Assembly: GCA_964536135.1 (NCBI GenBank)
Contig: CAZHVM010000013.1
Coordinates: forward strand, 1-13,154
Direction: 5' to 3'
DNA: 13,154 bases
Source of the DNA: JAKPKF01 sp964536135
GTDB lineage: Bacteria; Patescibacteriota; Dojkabacteria; SC72
The notes under the pieces were generated by a model that worked only from the letters and a program-made list of their open reading frames with translations, was not told the origin of the DNA and searched no databases. The translations under genes and the position numbers were made by a program. This document shows, piece by piece, positions 1 through 7,229 of this stretch; within the stretch, counting starts at the first letter, position 1; every line of letters begins with the position of its first letter.

Positions 1-58
1 TCTCTTTTGTCTCATTTTCATTTTACATAGGGTCCAGACGTGTATGTCCCGCCATATT
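1..58. repeat. Direct repeat, copy 1 (possibly cut by window edge)
   Basis: This stretch matches 597-654 in the same orientation at 54 of 58 positions. Similarity stops sharply at 58/59 versus 654/655. The copy touches the window edge, so its left limit is unknown. It contains an imperfect short dyad, GACGT-GT-ATGTC, which is perfect in copy 2. No open frame is conserved between the copies. It could be an end of an insertion sequence or MITE, a duplicated intergenic element or a recombination site. I cannot assign a family. Confidence 0.85.
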
Positions 59-111
59 CCAACATGTTCCAACAAGACCCGTGCACTATACCTCGAAATT
101 CCTTAATTGCC

Positions 112-504
112 TCATAATTCTGCTAATATTTCTTCTATAAACTGACAAGTTCTGTTGATATTATCTAAAACCGAGAATTCTATATCCATCAAGATATTAT
201 TTTCTTCTCTTGATACAACAGCATATCCATCAAGATAAACCTTTTTCTTTGTATTGTCCTTAAATAAAACAACCAATGTAAATTCTACTCTGTCATGCCC
301 ATCGGCTGAGGCCTCTTCCTTATATTCATCTTCTATAAACAATGCTTCTACTTTTCTAATATCAAAATATCCCTTATCCACTTTAAACCAATATTTTGAA
401 CCTTTGATTTTTTCTATATAGCTGGAGGATTCTGCCTTAGTTTTTTTTTGTACCTTCATCTGACATAGGTGAATACTTAACAACTTATTAACATAATATA
501 TCAT
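112..504 (-). CDS. Hypothetical protein, 130 aa
   Basis: I do not recognise this family. The frame encodes a soluble, charged protein with an alternating hydrophobic pattern typical of beta strands (EFTLVVLFKDN near residues 74-84, KKKVYLDGYAVVS near 87-99). A helical-looking C-terminus (CQFIEEILAEL) follows. No signal peptide, transmembrane segment or catalytic motif is visible. The first ATG (504) has only a weak purine stretch in front of it. Met16 (459) is an alternative start that would remove a mildly hydrophobic leader, and neither has a clear Shine-Dalgarno. The gene lies alone between two direct copies of a 58-bp repeat, so it may be a cargo or leftover of a mobile or duplicated segment. 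The amino-acid composition and lack of a competing frame support it being real, but not strongly. Confidence 0.6.
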   Translation of the reverse strand: MIYYVNKLLSIHLCQMKVQKKTKAESSSYIEKIKGSKYWFKVDKGYFDIRKVEALFIEDEYKEEASADGHDRVEFTLVVLFKDNTKKKVYLDGYAVVSREENNILMDIEFSVLDNINRTCQFIEEILAEL

Positions 505-596
505 TTCTTATATATAAAATCAGATGTCATATTTTAATACTGACGGATTATTATAAGGAAATCTAAACGAAATAGTACTTCTCCCTTTTTATACTT

Positions 597-654
597 TCTA
601 TTTTGTCTCATTCTCATTTTACATAGGTTCCAGACATGTATGTCCCGCCATATT
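597..654. repeat. Direct repeat, copy 2
   Basis: This is the second copy of the repeat at 1-58, in the same orientation, with differences only at 600, 613, 628 and 636. It contains a perfect short inverted repeat, GACAT-GT-ATGTC, followed by CCCGCCATATT. The two copies start 596 bp apart and bracket the minus-strand gene at 112-504. The GC-richer core stands out from the surrounding AT-rich sequence. Confidence 0.85.
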
Positions 655-795
655 TTGTGTATCTCAATGTGAAGTGAATATTGTTTTAGAGATATTTCTT
701 GGCTCTAAGATGAAAGAACTTCATTATATAGCAAGATACATATTCCAAGGATTTTGTCTTACTTCAGCTTTAATTATATTTAATTAGCATAAAAA

Positions 796-824
796 TAGTC
801 ACGAAAGAGCTTTTCTTGTATAAT
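796..824 (+). promoter_or_regulatory. Candidate promoter for the 858 gene
   Basis: A consensus -10 hexamer TATAAT lies at 819-824. Seventeen bases upstream is TAGTCA (796-801), a 4-of-6 match to the -35 consensus. The predicted start of transcription is about 25 bases before the ATG at 858. The -10 sits in the context TGTATAAT, which also occurs before the gene at 10984. Confidence 0.4.
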
Positions 825-857
825 TGAAACTGAATAAATTCTTTTTGTTCTGTAACT

Positions 858-1178
858 ATGAAGAAAGAGAAAAAACAAAATTTCTCCCTCCTGACTGTTT
901 CCCTCATTGTAATTATCGTATTACTGGGGACTTGGACGATAAGCCAAATTATAAAAGATAATAAAGAGACAAGAATGAATGAAACGTTTAGAGACTTAAC
1001 TGTTAATGACGAAAAAACTGAACAACAAGAGGCAGATGAAGAAGAGAAACGCTTAGAGTATCTTAAGTGTATCATTGAATTTATGAAGGGAGCAAAACCA
1101 CAATCTGCCTCTGAAGAAAAGATCCTTTACGATATGTCTAAAGATATGTGTCAAATAAAAACAAACTATAAAGAGTAA
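858..1178 (+). CDS. Small single-pass membrane protein, 106 aa
   Basis: I do not recognise the family. A basic N-terminus (MKKEKKQ) precedes one hydrophobic segment at about residues 9-29, which fits an inside-positive membrane anchor or uncleaved signal. The rest is hydrophilic and acidic, with a Glu-rich stretch around residues 55-65 likely to be helical or coiled coil. Two cysteines in the outer part (71 and 98) could form a disulphide if exported. No lipobox is present. A TATAAT box lies 33 bases upstream and there is no Shine-Dalgarno. The gene is followed after 125 bp by a membrane-anchored PLD-family nuclease on the same strand, so both products may act at the cell surface; co-function is inference. 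The antisense frame over the same bases is a low-complexity shadow. Confidence 0.7.
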   Translation: MKKEKKQNFSLLTVSLIVIIVLLGTWTISQIIKDNKETRMNETFRDLTVNDEKTEQQEADEEEKRLEYLKCIIEFMKGAKPQSASEEKILYDMSKDMCQIKTNYKE

Positions 1179-1303
1179 CTTTGTTACTTACGTTTATATT
1201 TGTAACTTCTACTGTCCAACAACAAAATACCATATAATCTTTCCCTTGCTTTAGGGCCTCTTTTCATAATAAACTGTTTAATAACATTAAAACGGTAATA
1301 TCG

Positions 1304-2860
1304 ATGAAGAAAAAAATATCTTTTAAGATATATCTTCTGTTTGCTTTTCTTCTACTTAGTCTCGGATCTTATATCACTATCGAGGTTTTAAATAATTTAC
1401 AAAGAGATTTCCAGCTTCTTCTAAATTCCCCAGCCTACGAAGGACCCAGTAATACATGTAATACAAAAATCTGTATAGCTTTAAAAAAAGAGATCGATAA
1501 TGCCCAAACCAGTATAGATTTTGCTGTGTATGGATTTAGAGAGCAAGATGATATCCTCTCCGCTTTAAAAGCCGCGAAAGAAAGAGGTGTTAAAGTAAGG
1601 GGTGTTGTAGATATGGATTTTAAGAATGAGAATATCTACTCTGATACCGATATGTTTATAGATGAACTCGGAGATATAAAATCCGATTATTTATTTGATT
1701 TAGCAAAATCAAAATTACCCGAAAAAAATTATCAATCAAAATGTGAAAGGCCAGATGGAACAGCCGGTCCAGTCTCTTGTTTCTCAAAAACCATAGGAAA
1801 CGAAATTATTTCTCTCTCTCAAGCCTCAAAAGAAAAATTTTCCAGTGATGATAACATTATGCACAACAAGTTTTTTATTTTCGACTCCACAACTGTATGG
1901 ACAGGCTCTTCCAATATAAGTGATAGTGGCACCGGAGGATATAATGCAAATGTTGTTCTTCTTTTGAAAGACAAAGAGATTGCAAGTTGGTATGAAAAAG
2001 AATTTAATCTTATGTATGAATCAAATTTATATCATACTGACAAACCTGAATATAAAGACTCCAAAACTTACAAAAATGGAGACATAATCTCGGTATATTT
2101 TTCTCCAGCAGAAGACCTTTTTAATGAAACAATCATAAGAAAAATTAATGAATCCAAAAAGAACATTAACATCTCCATATTTTTCCTTACACACAAAGGA
2201 GTAACGGAAGCTTTAATGGATGCACATAACAGAGGGGTAAAGATCCGGATAATCATTGATGCAACAGGAGCCTCAAACGAATACTCAAAACATCAAATCT
2301 TGAGATCTGTAGGAATTGAAGTTAAAGTAGAGAATTTTGGAGGAAAGATGCATGCAAAAGCAGCGTCTTTTGATAATAAGCATCTAATAGTTGGGTCAAC
2401 AAACTGGACCTCTAATGGAGAAATAAATAATGATGAAAATATGATAATAATGGAGAATGTTCGAGGATACGTTTGGAAATATAACAGATGGTTTTTAAGC
2501 CTTTGGAATAATATTCCAGAAGAGTTCTTAACAAAACGACCACTACCAGAGTCACTCTTATCTGGGAATTCTTGCAATGATAATATGGACAATGACTTTG
2601 ATGACTACATAGATAGTGTAGACTTCTCATGCGACTCTAAAACAGATGCTTATGTCGTGGATCCAAATCCCCCTGTTGTAATCTTTGCACAACCAATTAC
2701 CAAGGATGACTGCCCAAATGACTTCCCTATCAAAGGCAACGAGAACTCGTATATATATCATCTACCTAGTAATGAGTATTACGCCGAAACCGATCCAGAG
2801 ATGTGCTTCTCTACAGAAAAAGATGCGCAAATTGCAGGATTTAGAAAAGCATGGAAATAG
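1304..2860 (+). CDS. Membrane-anchored phospholipase D-fold nuclease
   Basis: This is a PLD-superfamily phosphodiesterase of 518 aa with two complete HKD motifs. The first is HNKFFIFD (His187, Lys189, Asp194) with GSSN at 201-204. The second is HAKAASFD (His350, Lys352, Asp357) with GSTNW at 364-368. The paired motifs build one active site with a covalent phospho-histidine intermediate. Residues 6-28 are a signal anchor, so the catalytic part should lie outside the membrane. After the catalytic domains comes an acidic Cys-bracketed stretch (Cys424 to Cys443, with DNDFDDYID) resembling calcium-binding repeats. The last domain (Cys470 to Lys516) has the pattern IKGN, IYH, YY, PE-CF-TE, AGFRKA, which I recall from the C-termini of secreted nucleases and competence-type proteins in CPR and Gram-positive bacteria. 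DNA is the more likely substrate, for nucleotide scavenging or DNA uptake; a lipid substrate is not excluded. No Shine-Dalgarno precedes the ATG. Confidence 0.93.
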   Translation: MKKKISFKIYLLFAFLLLSLGSYITIEVLNNLQRDFQLLLNSPAYEGPSNTCNTKICIALKKEIDNAQTSIDFAVYGFREQDDILSALKAAKERGVKVRGVVDMDFKNENIYSDTDMFIDELGDIKSDYLFDLAKSKLPEKNYQSKCERPDGTAGPVSCFSKTIGNEIISLSQASKEKFSSDDNIMHNKFFIFDSTTVWTGSSNISDSGTGGYNANVVLLLKDKEIASWYEKEFNLMYESNLYHTDKPEYKDSKTYKNGDIISVYFSPAEDLFNETIIRKINESKKNINISIFFLTHKGVTEALMDAHNRGVKIRIIIDATGASNEYSKHQILRSVGIEVKVENFGGKMHAKAASFDNKHLIVGSTNWTSNGEINNDENMIIMENVRGYVWKYNRWFLSLWNNIPEEFLTKRPLPESLLSGNSCNDNMDNDFDDYIDSVDFSCDSKTDAYVVDPNPPVVIFAQPITKDDCPNDFPIKGNENSYIYHLPSNEYYAETDPEMCFSTEKDAQIAGFRKAWK

Positions 2861-2880
2861 TACACAAGAAGATCGTTATC

Positions 2881-2909
2881 TTTCCATGAGATACTGTTCA
2901 GAGTATAAT
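2881..2909 (+). promoter_or_regulatory. Candidate promoter for the DUF262/DUF1524 gene
   Basis: TTTCCA (2881-2886, 4 of 6 matches to the -35 consensus) is followed after 17 bases by a perfect TATAAT (2904-2909). The ATG is at 2939, giving a leader of about 20 bases. The element lies in the 78-bp gap after the nuclease gene and indicates that the restriction gene has its own promoter. Confidence 0.5.
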
Positions 2910-2938
2910 AAATCGATAATTTGAGATCTTAATATCAG

Positions 2939-5020
2939 ATGCAAGCTCAAGAAGTAGCTATTACAGGGTTTTTAACTAAGGGAGAGAAGTTCATTATACC
3001 CGTATATCAACGAAACTATGATTGGAAGAGAAAACAATGCGAGCAAATACTTAAAGATATTGAAGATATAAAACCTGGCCAATTATATTTCATAGGATCT
3101 GTAGTTCATAGAAGAAGAAACAATCTAATTACAAATCAGGAATTAGTAATCATAGATGGACAACAAAGAATAACTACCCTAACACTCTTCCTATTTAGAA
3201 TAGCAGAGATATTAAAAGAAAATAACGACATAATTTGGGAGCAAATTTGGGACAGTTATATTCAAAACAAGTATGACAATTCTGAAGAGAAATTAAAACT
3301 GAAGCCAATAATCTCAGATCTTGAAGTTTTCAAAAATCTAATTAGTGGTAATATTGAAGCAATACCAGATGGGAACAGAATCCTCGATAATTACCTTTTC
3401 TTTAAAGAAAAGATCACATCATACAAACAGGCAAGAGATCTATACGAGAACTTTACACACCTAACAATAGTTGAAATTGCTCTTGGTAGTGAGGATGACC
3501 CTCAGAAGATATTCCAAAGCCTAAACTCTACTGGACTTGCACTATCCCAAGCAGATTTAATAAGAAACTACCTACTAATGAACTTGGATTATGGCTATCA
3601 AGAAAAAATCTTCCAAAATTATTGGTCTATAATAGAAAAGAACTGTATAAAAGAAAGCATAAACGAATCTAGGCTCTCCCTATTCTTTAGAGACTATCTT
3701 ACTTACAAGTTTAACTTCATTCCCTCATATAATTCTATCTTTGAAACTTTTAAAGAGAAATTCCCACAAATTACTGAATCATCTGAGATATTTGAAACAG
3801 AACTAGAAGAAATGAAAGATTATTCAACCTTTTACAAATCATTCGTCAATCCAGAGCAAGTTTCTAACAGAGTGATTTCAACTGAATTAAAAAACTTAGA
3901 TAAACAAGAAGTTACTGTTTCTTATCCCTTCCTCTTAGGCGTATTTAAAGATTACAACCAGAAACTTATTGATGAAACTTCTGTAGTAAAAATTCTGAAA
4001 TTAATTCAATCTTTTGTATTTAGGAGATTTATTTGTGGCGTTCCAACAAATGCACTTAACAAAATATTTATGAGTCTTTATGCAAACAGTAAAAAACTAA
4101 GAGAAAAAAATGAGAAATTAGATTACTTTGATTCTATTGCCTTGGTATTAATCCGGAATACTAGCTACCAAAGATTCCCATCAGACGAAGAAGTAATTGA
4201 GAATTTAAAGAACCGTGATGTCTACTCTACCCAGAGTAAAAACAAACTATATCTACTTGAGAGATTAGAAAATGAGTATGATCGTTTTATAGAAAATAAT
4301 ATTGATTTGTTTGAGAAAGAAAATATTTCTATTGAACATATATTTCCTCAGAATCCTTCTGAGGAATGGAAGAAAGCATTATCTGAAGATGAATTTACAG
4401 AAATGGAAGATAGAAGAAATACATTGGGAAATCTTACAATTGTAATAAACAACAGTAGTTTAGGAAACAGATCTTTCATAGAGAAAAGAGATCTGAATCA
4501 AGAGACGTCAAAAGGTTATAAGTACAGTCAATTCAAGCTCAATGAGTATTTAAGCAACCTAGATAAATGGAATAGCGAAACTCTTAAAGAAAGGACTTCT
4601 TTATTATCTGAGAAGTTTATAAATATATGGCAATTTCCTAAAGTTGATTATGTTATTGAAGAAGAACCCTCCGTTGAAGTCGATATTTCAGAGATAGATG
4701 ATCCTACAGGTAAAGTAATGAGTTACTATTCCTTGAATGGAGTAAAATCTGAGGATAATTCTTTCATTGCTATGTATACGAGTGCTATTAAACATTTGTA
4801 TAAAGAAAATTTCGATTTATTGTTTTCTCCAGAGATGAAAGATTCCCTGATTCTCTCAACAAACAAAAGCGACTTTGTACAAGCAAGAGAAATTGAAGGT
4901 GGATATTATGTTGAAGCAAATATGGGATCTAGAACAATAGTTAACAAATTGAAAGCGATTCTTGAGCTAACAGAAGATCAGATTGAATTAAGAATATGTT
5001 TTCAAGAAGAAAAGGAATAA
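2939..5020 (+). CDS. GmrSD-like DUF262/DUF1524 restriction protein
   Basis: This 693-aa protein joins the two halves of GmrSD-type type IV restriction enzymes in one chain. The N-terminal DUF262 domain (ParB/Srx-like NTP-binding fold) shows PVYQRNYDW (21-29), FIGSVV (51-56) and the signature IDGQQR (72-77). The C-terminal DUF1524 HNH nuclease domain shows EHIFPQ (His467), NTLGNL (494-499) and conserved Asn504/505 and Asn510. Family members use NTP hydrolysis to cut foreign DNA carrying modified bases such as glucosylated hydroxymethylcytosine, so the expected role is intracellular phage defence; the modification recognised here is unknown. Residues from about 589 to the end form an extra domain I do not recognise. 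The gene lies 355 bp upstream of a type II restriction-modification system, forming a small defence cluster. Both catalytic signatures are intact and the length is usual for fused members. Confidence 0.93.
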   Translation: MQAQEVAITGFLTKGEKFIIPVYQRNYDWKRKQCEQILKDIEDIKPGQLYFIGSVVHRRRNNLITNQELVIIDGQQRITTLTLFLFRIAEILKENNDIIWEQIWDSYIQNKYDNSEEKLKLKPIISDLEVFKNLISGNIEAIPDGNRILDNYLFFKEKITSYKQARDLYENFTHLTIVEIALGSEDDPQKIFQSLNSTGLALSQADLIRNYLLMNLDYGYQEKIFQNYWSIIEKNCIKESINESRLSLFFRDYLTYKFNFIPSYNSIFETFKEKFPQITESSEIFETELEEMKDYSTFYKSFVNPEQVSNRVISTELKNLDKQEVTVSYPFLLGVFKDYNQKLIDETSVVKILKLIQSFVFRRFICGVPTNALNKIFMSLYANSKKLREKNEKLDYFDSIALVLIRNTSYQRFPSDEEVIENLKNRDVYSTQSKNKLYLLERLENEYDRFIENNIDLFEKENISIEHIFPQNPSEEWKKALSEDEFTEMEDRRNTLGNLTIVINNSSLGNRSFIEKRDLNQETSKGYKYSQFKLNEYLSNLDKWNSETLKERTSLLSEKFINIWQFPKVDYVIEEEPSVEVDISEIDDPTGKVMSYYSLNGVKSEDNSFIAMYTSAIKHLYKENFDLLFSPEMKDSLILSTNKSDFVQAREIEGGYYVEANMGSRTIVNKLKAILELTEDQIELRICFQEEKE

Positions 5021-5316
5021 ACACGTACATTTCTAGAACTAAGTGAGCATCCTCCATATGGTGAATATGAATTAGCATTTTTACCCCCTAATTCTGTTAA
5101 TCTTTTTAAATGTTTTATTGATTTTTTTCTTTGCTAATCTCATTAGGCATGTACCGATTTCTCCGTATCTATAACTATTTGTAAGACTAACTTAAAAGCC
5201 ATTTTGAATGTTTTTATTGGTTGTTTATATTGATTACTTAATAAATATATCTATCCTCGAATAACAAATCCATCTATATCTTTGGTCTTATCTTCAACAA
5301 ATTTCTAGATATTGAT

Positions 5317-5346
5317 TTGCTATAACCGAGATAAGTTGTATATACT
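5317..5346 (+). promoter_or_regulatory. Candidate promoter of the methylase gene
   Basis: TTGCTA (5317-5322) and TATACT (5341-5346) are separated by 18 bases, with 4 and 5 matches to the -35 and -10 consensus. The -10 is overlapped by the perfect palindrome GTATATAC (5338-5345). That could be a binding site for the controller or the methylase itself, although it does not match the controller operator at 8237-8259. Confidence 0.4.
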
Positions 5347-5361
5347 AAATATATTTTAATT

Positions 5362-5366
5362 AGGAG
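5362..5366 (+). promoter_or_regulatory. Shine-Dalgarno AGGAG deciding a TTG start
   Basis: AGGAG lies 9 bases before a TTG at 5376 and 15 bases before the first ATG at 5382, both in frame. The 9-base spacing favours the TTG as the main start, which adds two residues (Met-Ser). This is the only strong Shine-Dalgarno I find in front of a gene in the window. Confidence 0.65.
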
Positions 5367-5375
5367 CGTAAAATA

Positions 5376-7229
5376 TTGTCAATGAATAAACTGATCAATT
5401 CCTTGTTGAAGAAATATCAAACTGAAGATATAGAGCAAGCTCTAGTTGTTGCTTTTATTGAAAACAACAATATTACGGTAGAAAAGAACAACCTAATAAA
5501 AGATATTATTACTAGCACTACATTGAATAGACATATTATATCCGAAATTCTGAATGAGAAAAAATCAGTGGGTTTATATGATCTTGTGAACTGTTTTGAG
5601 TTACTTATTCCTCCCGAAGATCAAAAGCTTAACGGAGCCTTTTTTACTCCTGAGTTTTTAACAACTCATATAATTGAAGAGGTTGTAAAAACTGAAAATG
5701 ATCTGGTATGCGATCCTAGTTGTGGATGTGGTGCATTCCTTTTGAAATGCGCAGAATATTTTGCTGAAAATTTTCAGAAAAACATACGAGAGGTAATAGA
5801 AAAAAACCTCTATGGCGTTGATATCGCAAGCTATAGCGTTAGAAGAGCAAAAATTCTTTTGAATCTTCTTCTTCTTTCAAAAAAAACTGATGAGGAAGAT
5901 ATTAAGATAAACATAATTACTTCTGACAGCTTAACGCTTACTTGGGAGACTACTTTCCCTGAAGTTTTCCAACATGGGGGATTTGACATTGTAATGGGTA
6001 ACCCTCCGTATGTTAAATTCCAAGATCTTCCAGTAGATTTAAGAAAAAACCTTGGGAGATGGGAAACGGTTGGGGGAGGAAACTTCAACTTGTATTTTAC
6101 TTTTTTTGAGCTGGGTATTAAGTTATTAAAAAATGGAGGAAATTTGGGATATATAACTCCTAACAATTATTTTACTTCCCTGGCCGGTTTATCATTAAGA
6201 AAATATTTTAGTAAAAACAAATATTTACAAAGAATTTTAGATTTCAACCATTTAAAGTTATTTTCGGCGCAAACATATACCTGTTTGACATTTTTAAAAA
6301 AAGATAATAATAAAAAAATTTTGTACGGAAGAATAGATACGCAAGAAGATTTAAAGGATTTGGATTCGATTGAATATTCTACAATTAATCCGGAGGGACT
6401 TTTAGATAAAAAATGGCGCCTATTAAACCCTGGGGATTCTGAGAATATTAAGATTATAGAAAACTTAAGATATAAACTAGGTGAAATTTTCGATATAAGA
6501 GTTGGAATTGCAACTTGTCTAGATATTGCATATTTTATGGATAGCAAAAATTTAGATGGAGATTTTTATGTTAAAGAATATAAAGAGAATACTTACAGAA
6601 TAGAAAAAGAAATAACAAAAAAAATTGTAAAGGTTTCTGATTTTTCAAATCAAGACGAGCTGGAAAATAATACTCGAATAATTATATTCCCTTATAAAAG
6701 GTTAAATGACAAAACAGTAGTTATTCCTCAAGTAGAGTTAAGAGAAAAATATCCAATGGCATACAAATATTTCTCAGATATTAAAATTGATTTAGAAAGT
6801 AGAGATAAAGGGAAGAAGAAGTATAACGAATGGTATATTTATGCAAGAAATCAAGGCTTAGATTTTTATGGATCAAAATTATTAACCCCGACCTTCAGTT
6901 CCTCCCCAAGGTTCTTGTATGAAAAAAATCCTGATTCTTTATTTTGTAATGGTTATGCAATTTTTGAAAAACAAAAACAAGGCTTATTTCAAGATGATAA
7001 TTTTAAATTGGATTTACTTGCTAAAATCCTTAATTCTAGAATTATGGATTATTATATAAAAAAAACAAGTGTATCTATTGAGGGAGGGTATCCGTGTTTT
7101 CAGAAAAACTTTATTGAATTATTTGGTATCCCTGAATTCTCTAAAGAAGATATCCTGTATCTTTTAACAGCAGAGGATAGAGAAGACATAGACAACTTCC
7201 TTATTAAAAAATACGGGGTTAACATTTAA
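5376..7229 (+). CDS. Type II DNA adenine-N6 methyltransferase (gamma class)
   Basis: This is the protective methylase of a type II restriction-modification system, transferring a methyl group from SAM to adenine N6. Motifs occur in the gamma-class order: GAFFTP (motif X, 87-92), DPSCGCGAF (motif I, SAM binding, 113-121), YGVDI (146-150) and the catalytic NPPY (motif IV, 209-212). A segment with NFNLYFTFFE and YITPNNYF follows. The C-terminal half (from about residue 330) is the likely target-recognition region. The length of 617 aa fits Eco57I/TaqI-like methylases. The TTG start is chosen because AGGAG lies 9 bases upstream. The gene ends inside the convergent endonuclease gene with an 11-bp overlap, which ties the two genes physically. 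No truncation is visible. The recognition sequence cannot be deduced from the sequence alone. Confidence 0.95.
   Translation: MSMNKLINSLLKKYQTEDIEQALVVAFIENNNITVEKNNLIKDIITSTTLNRHIISEILNEKKSVGLYDLVNCFELLIPPEDQKLNGAFFTPEFLTTHIIEEVVKTENDLVCDPSCGCGAFLLKCAEYFAENFQKNIREVIEKNLYGVDIASYSVRRAKILLNLLLLSKKTDEEDIKINIITSDSLTLTWETTFPEVFQHGGFDIVMGNPPYVKFQDLPVDLRKNLGRWETVGGGNFNLYFTFFELGIKLLKNGGNLGYITPNNYFTSLAGLSLRKYFSKNKYLQRILDFNHLKLFSAQTYTCLTFLKKDNNKKILYGRIDTQEDLKDLDSIEYSTINPEGLLDKKWRLLNPGDSENIKIIENLRYKLGEIFDIRVGIATCLDIAYFMDSKNLDGDFYVKEYKENTYRIEKEITKKIVKVSDFSNQDELENNTRIIIFPYKRLNDKTVVIPQVELREKYPMAYKYFSDIKIDLESRDKGKKKYNEWYIYARNQGLDFYGSKLLTPTFSSSPRFLYEKNPDSLFCNGYAIFEKQKQGLFQDDNFKLDLLAKILNSRIMDYYIKKTSVSIEGGYPCFQKNFIELFGIPEFSKEDILYLLTAEDREDIDNFLIKKYGVNI

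Larger units (their letters stand above)
505..857. other. Intergenic stretch with repeat copy and promoter
   Basis: This is 353 bases without a supportable gene. It holds the second copy of the direct repeat (597-654) and, at its right end, a TATAAT hexamer that probably serves the gene at 858. The remainder is AT-rich, broken by stops in all frames, and shows no convincing terminator hairpin or RNA gene. Confidence 0.6.
5021..5375. other. Intergenic stretch before the methylase gene
   Basis: This is 355 bases without a supportable gene. The first 38 codons after the stop of the preceding gene stay open in the same frame (to a TAA at 5135-5137) and read as protein-like sequence (HPPYGEYELAFLPPN), but there is no start codon for them. 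The right end carries a promoter-like pair and the ribosome binding site of the methylase gene. No clear terminator or RNA gene is visible. Confidence 0.55.

Noticed and set aside
1..654. A complete insertion sequence delimited by the two repeats
   Set aside because: The copies are direct rather than inverted, the enclosed gene shows no transposase motifs, and no target-site duplication can be identified.
770..1075. Open minus-strand frame of about 100 codons
   Set aside because: It is antisense to the membrane-protein gene at 858-1178. Its Ser/Phe-rich composition is the mirror of Lys/Glu-rich coding on the other strand.
2685..2924. Open plus-strand frame overlapping the end of the PLD gene
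   Set aside because: It is out of frame with a convincing conserved domain, has no family-like motifs, and runs through the probable promoter of the next gene.
5270..5325. Short minus-strand protein-like run (KFVEDKTKDIDGFVIRG)
   Set aside because: It is only 17 codons between two stops, with no start codon or neighbouring similarity. It is within chance expectation.
5831..6547. Two long minus-strand frames inside the methylase gene
   Set aside because: They lie opposite conserved methylase motifs including NPPY and have no recognisable features of their own.
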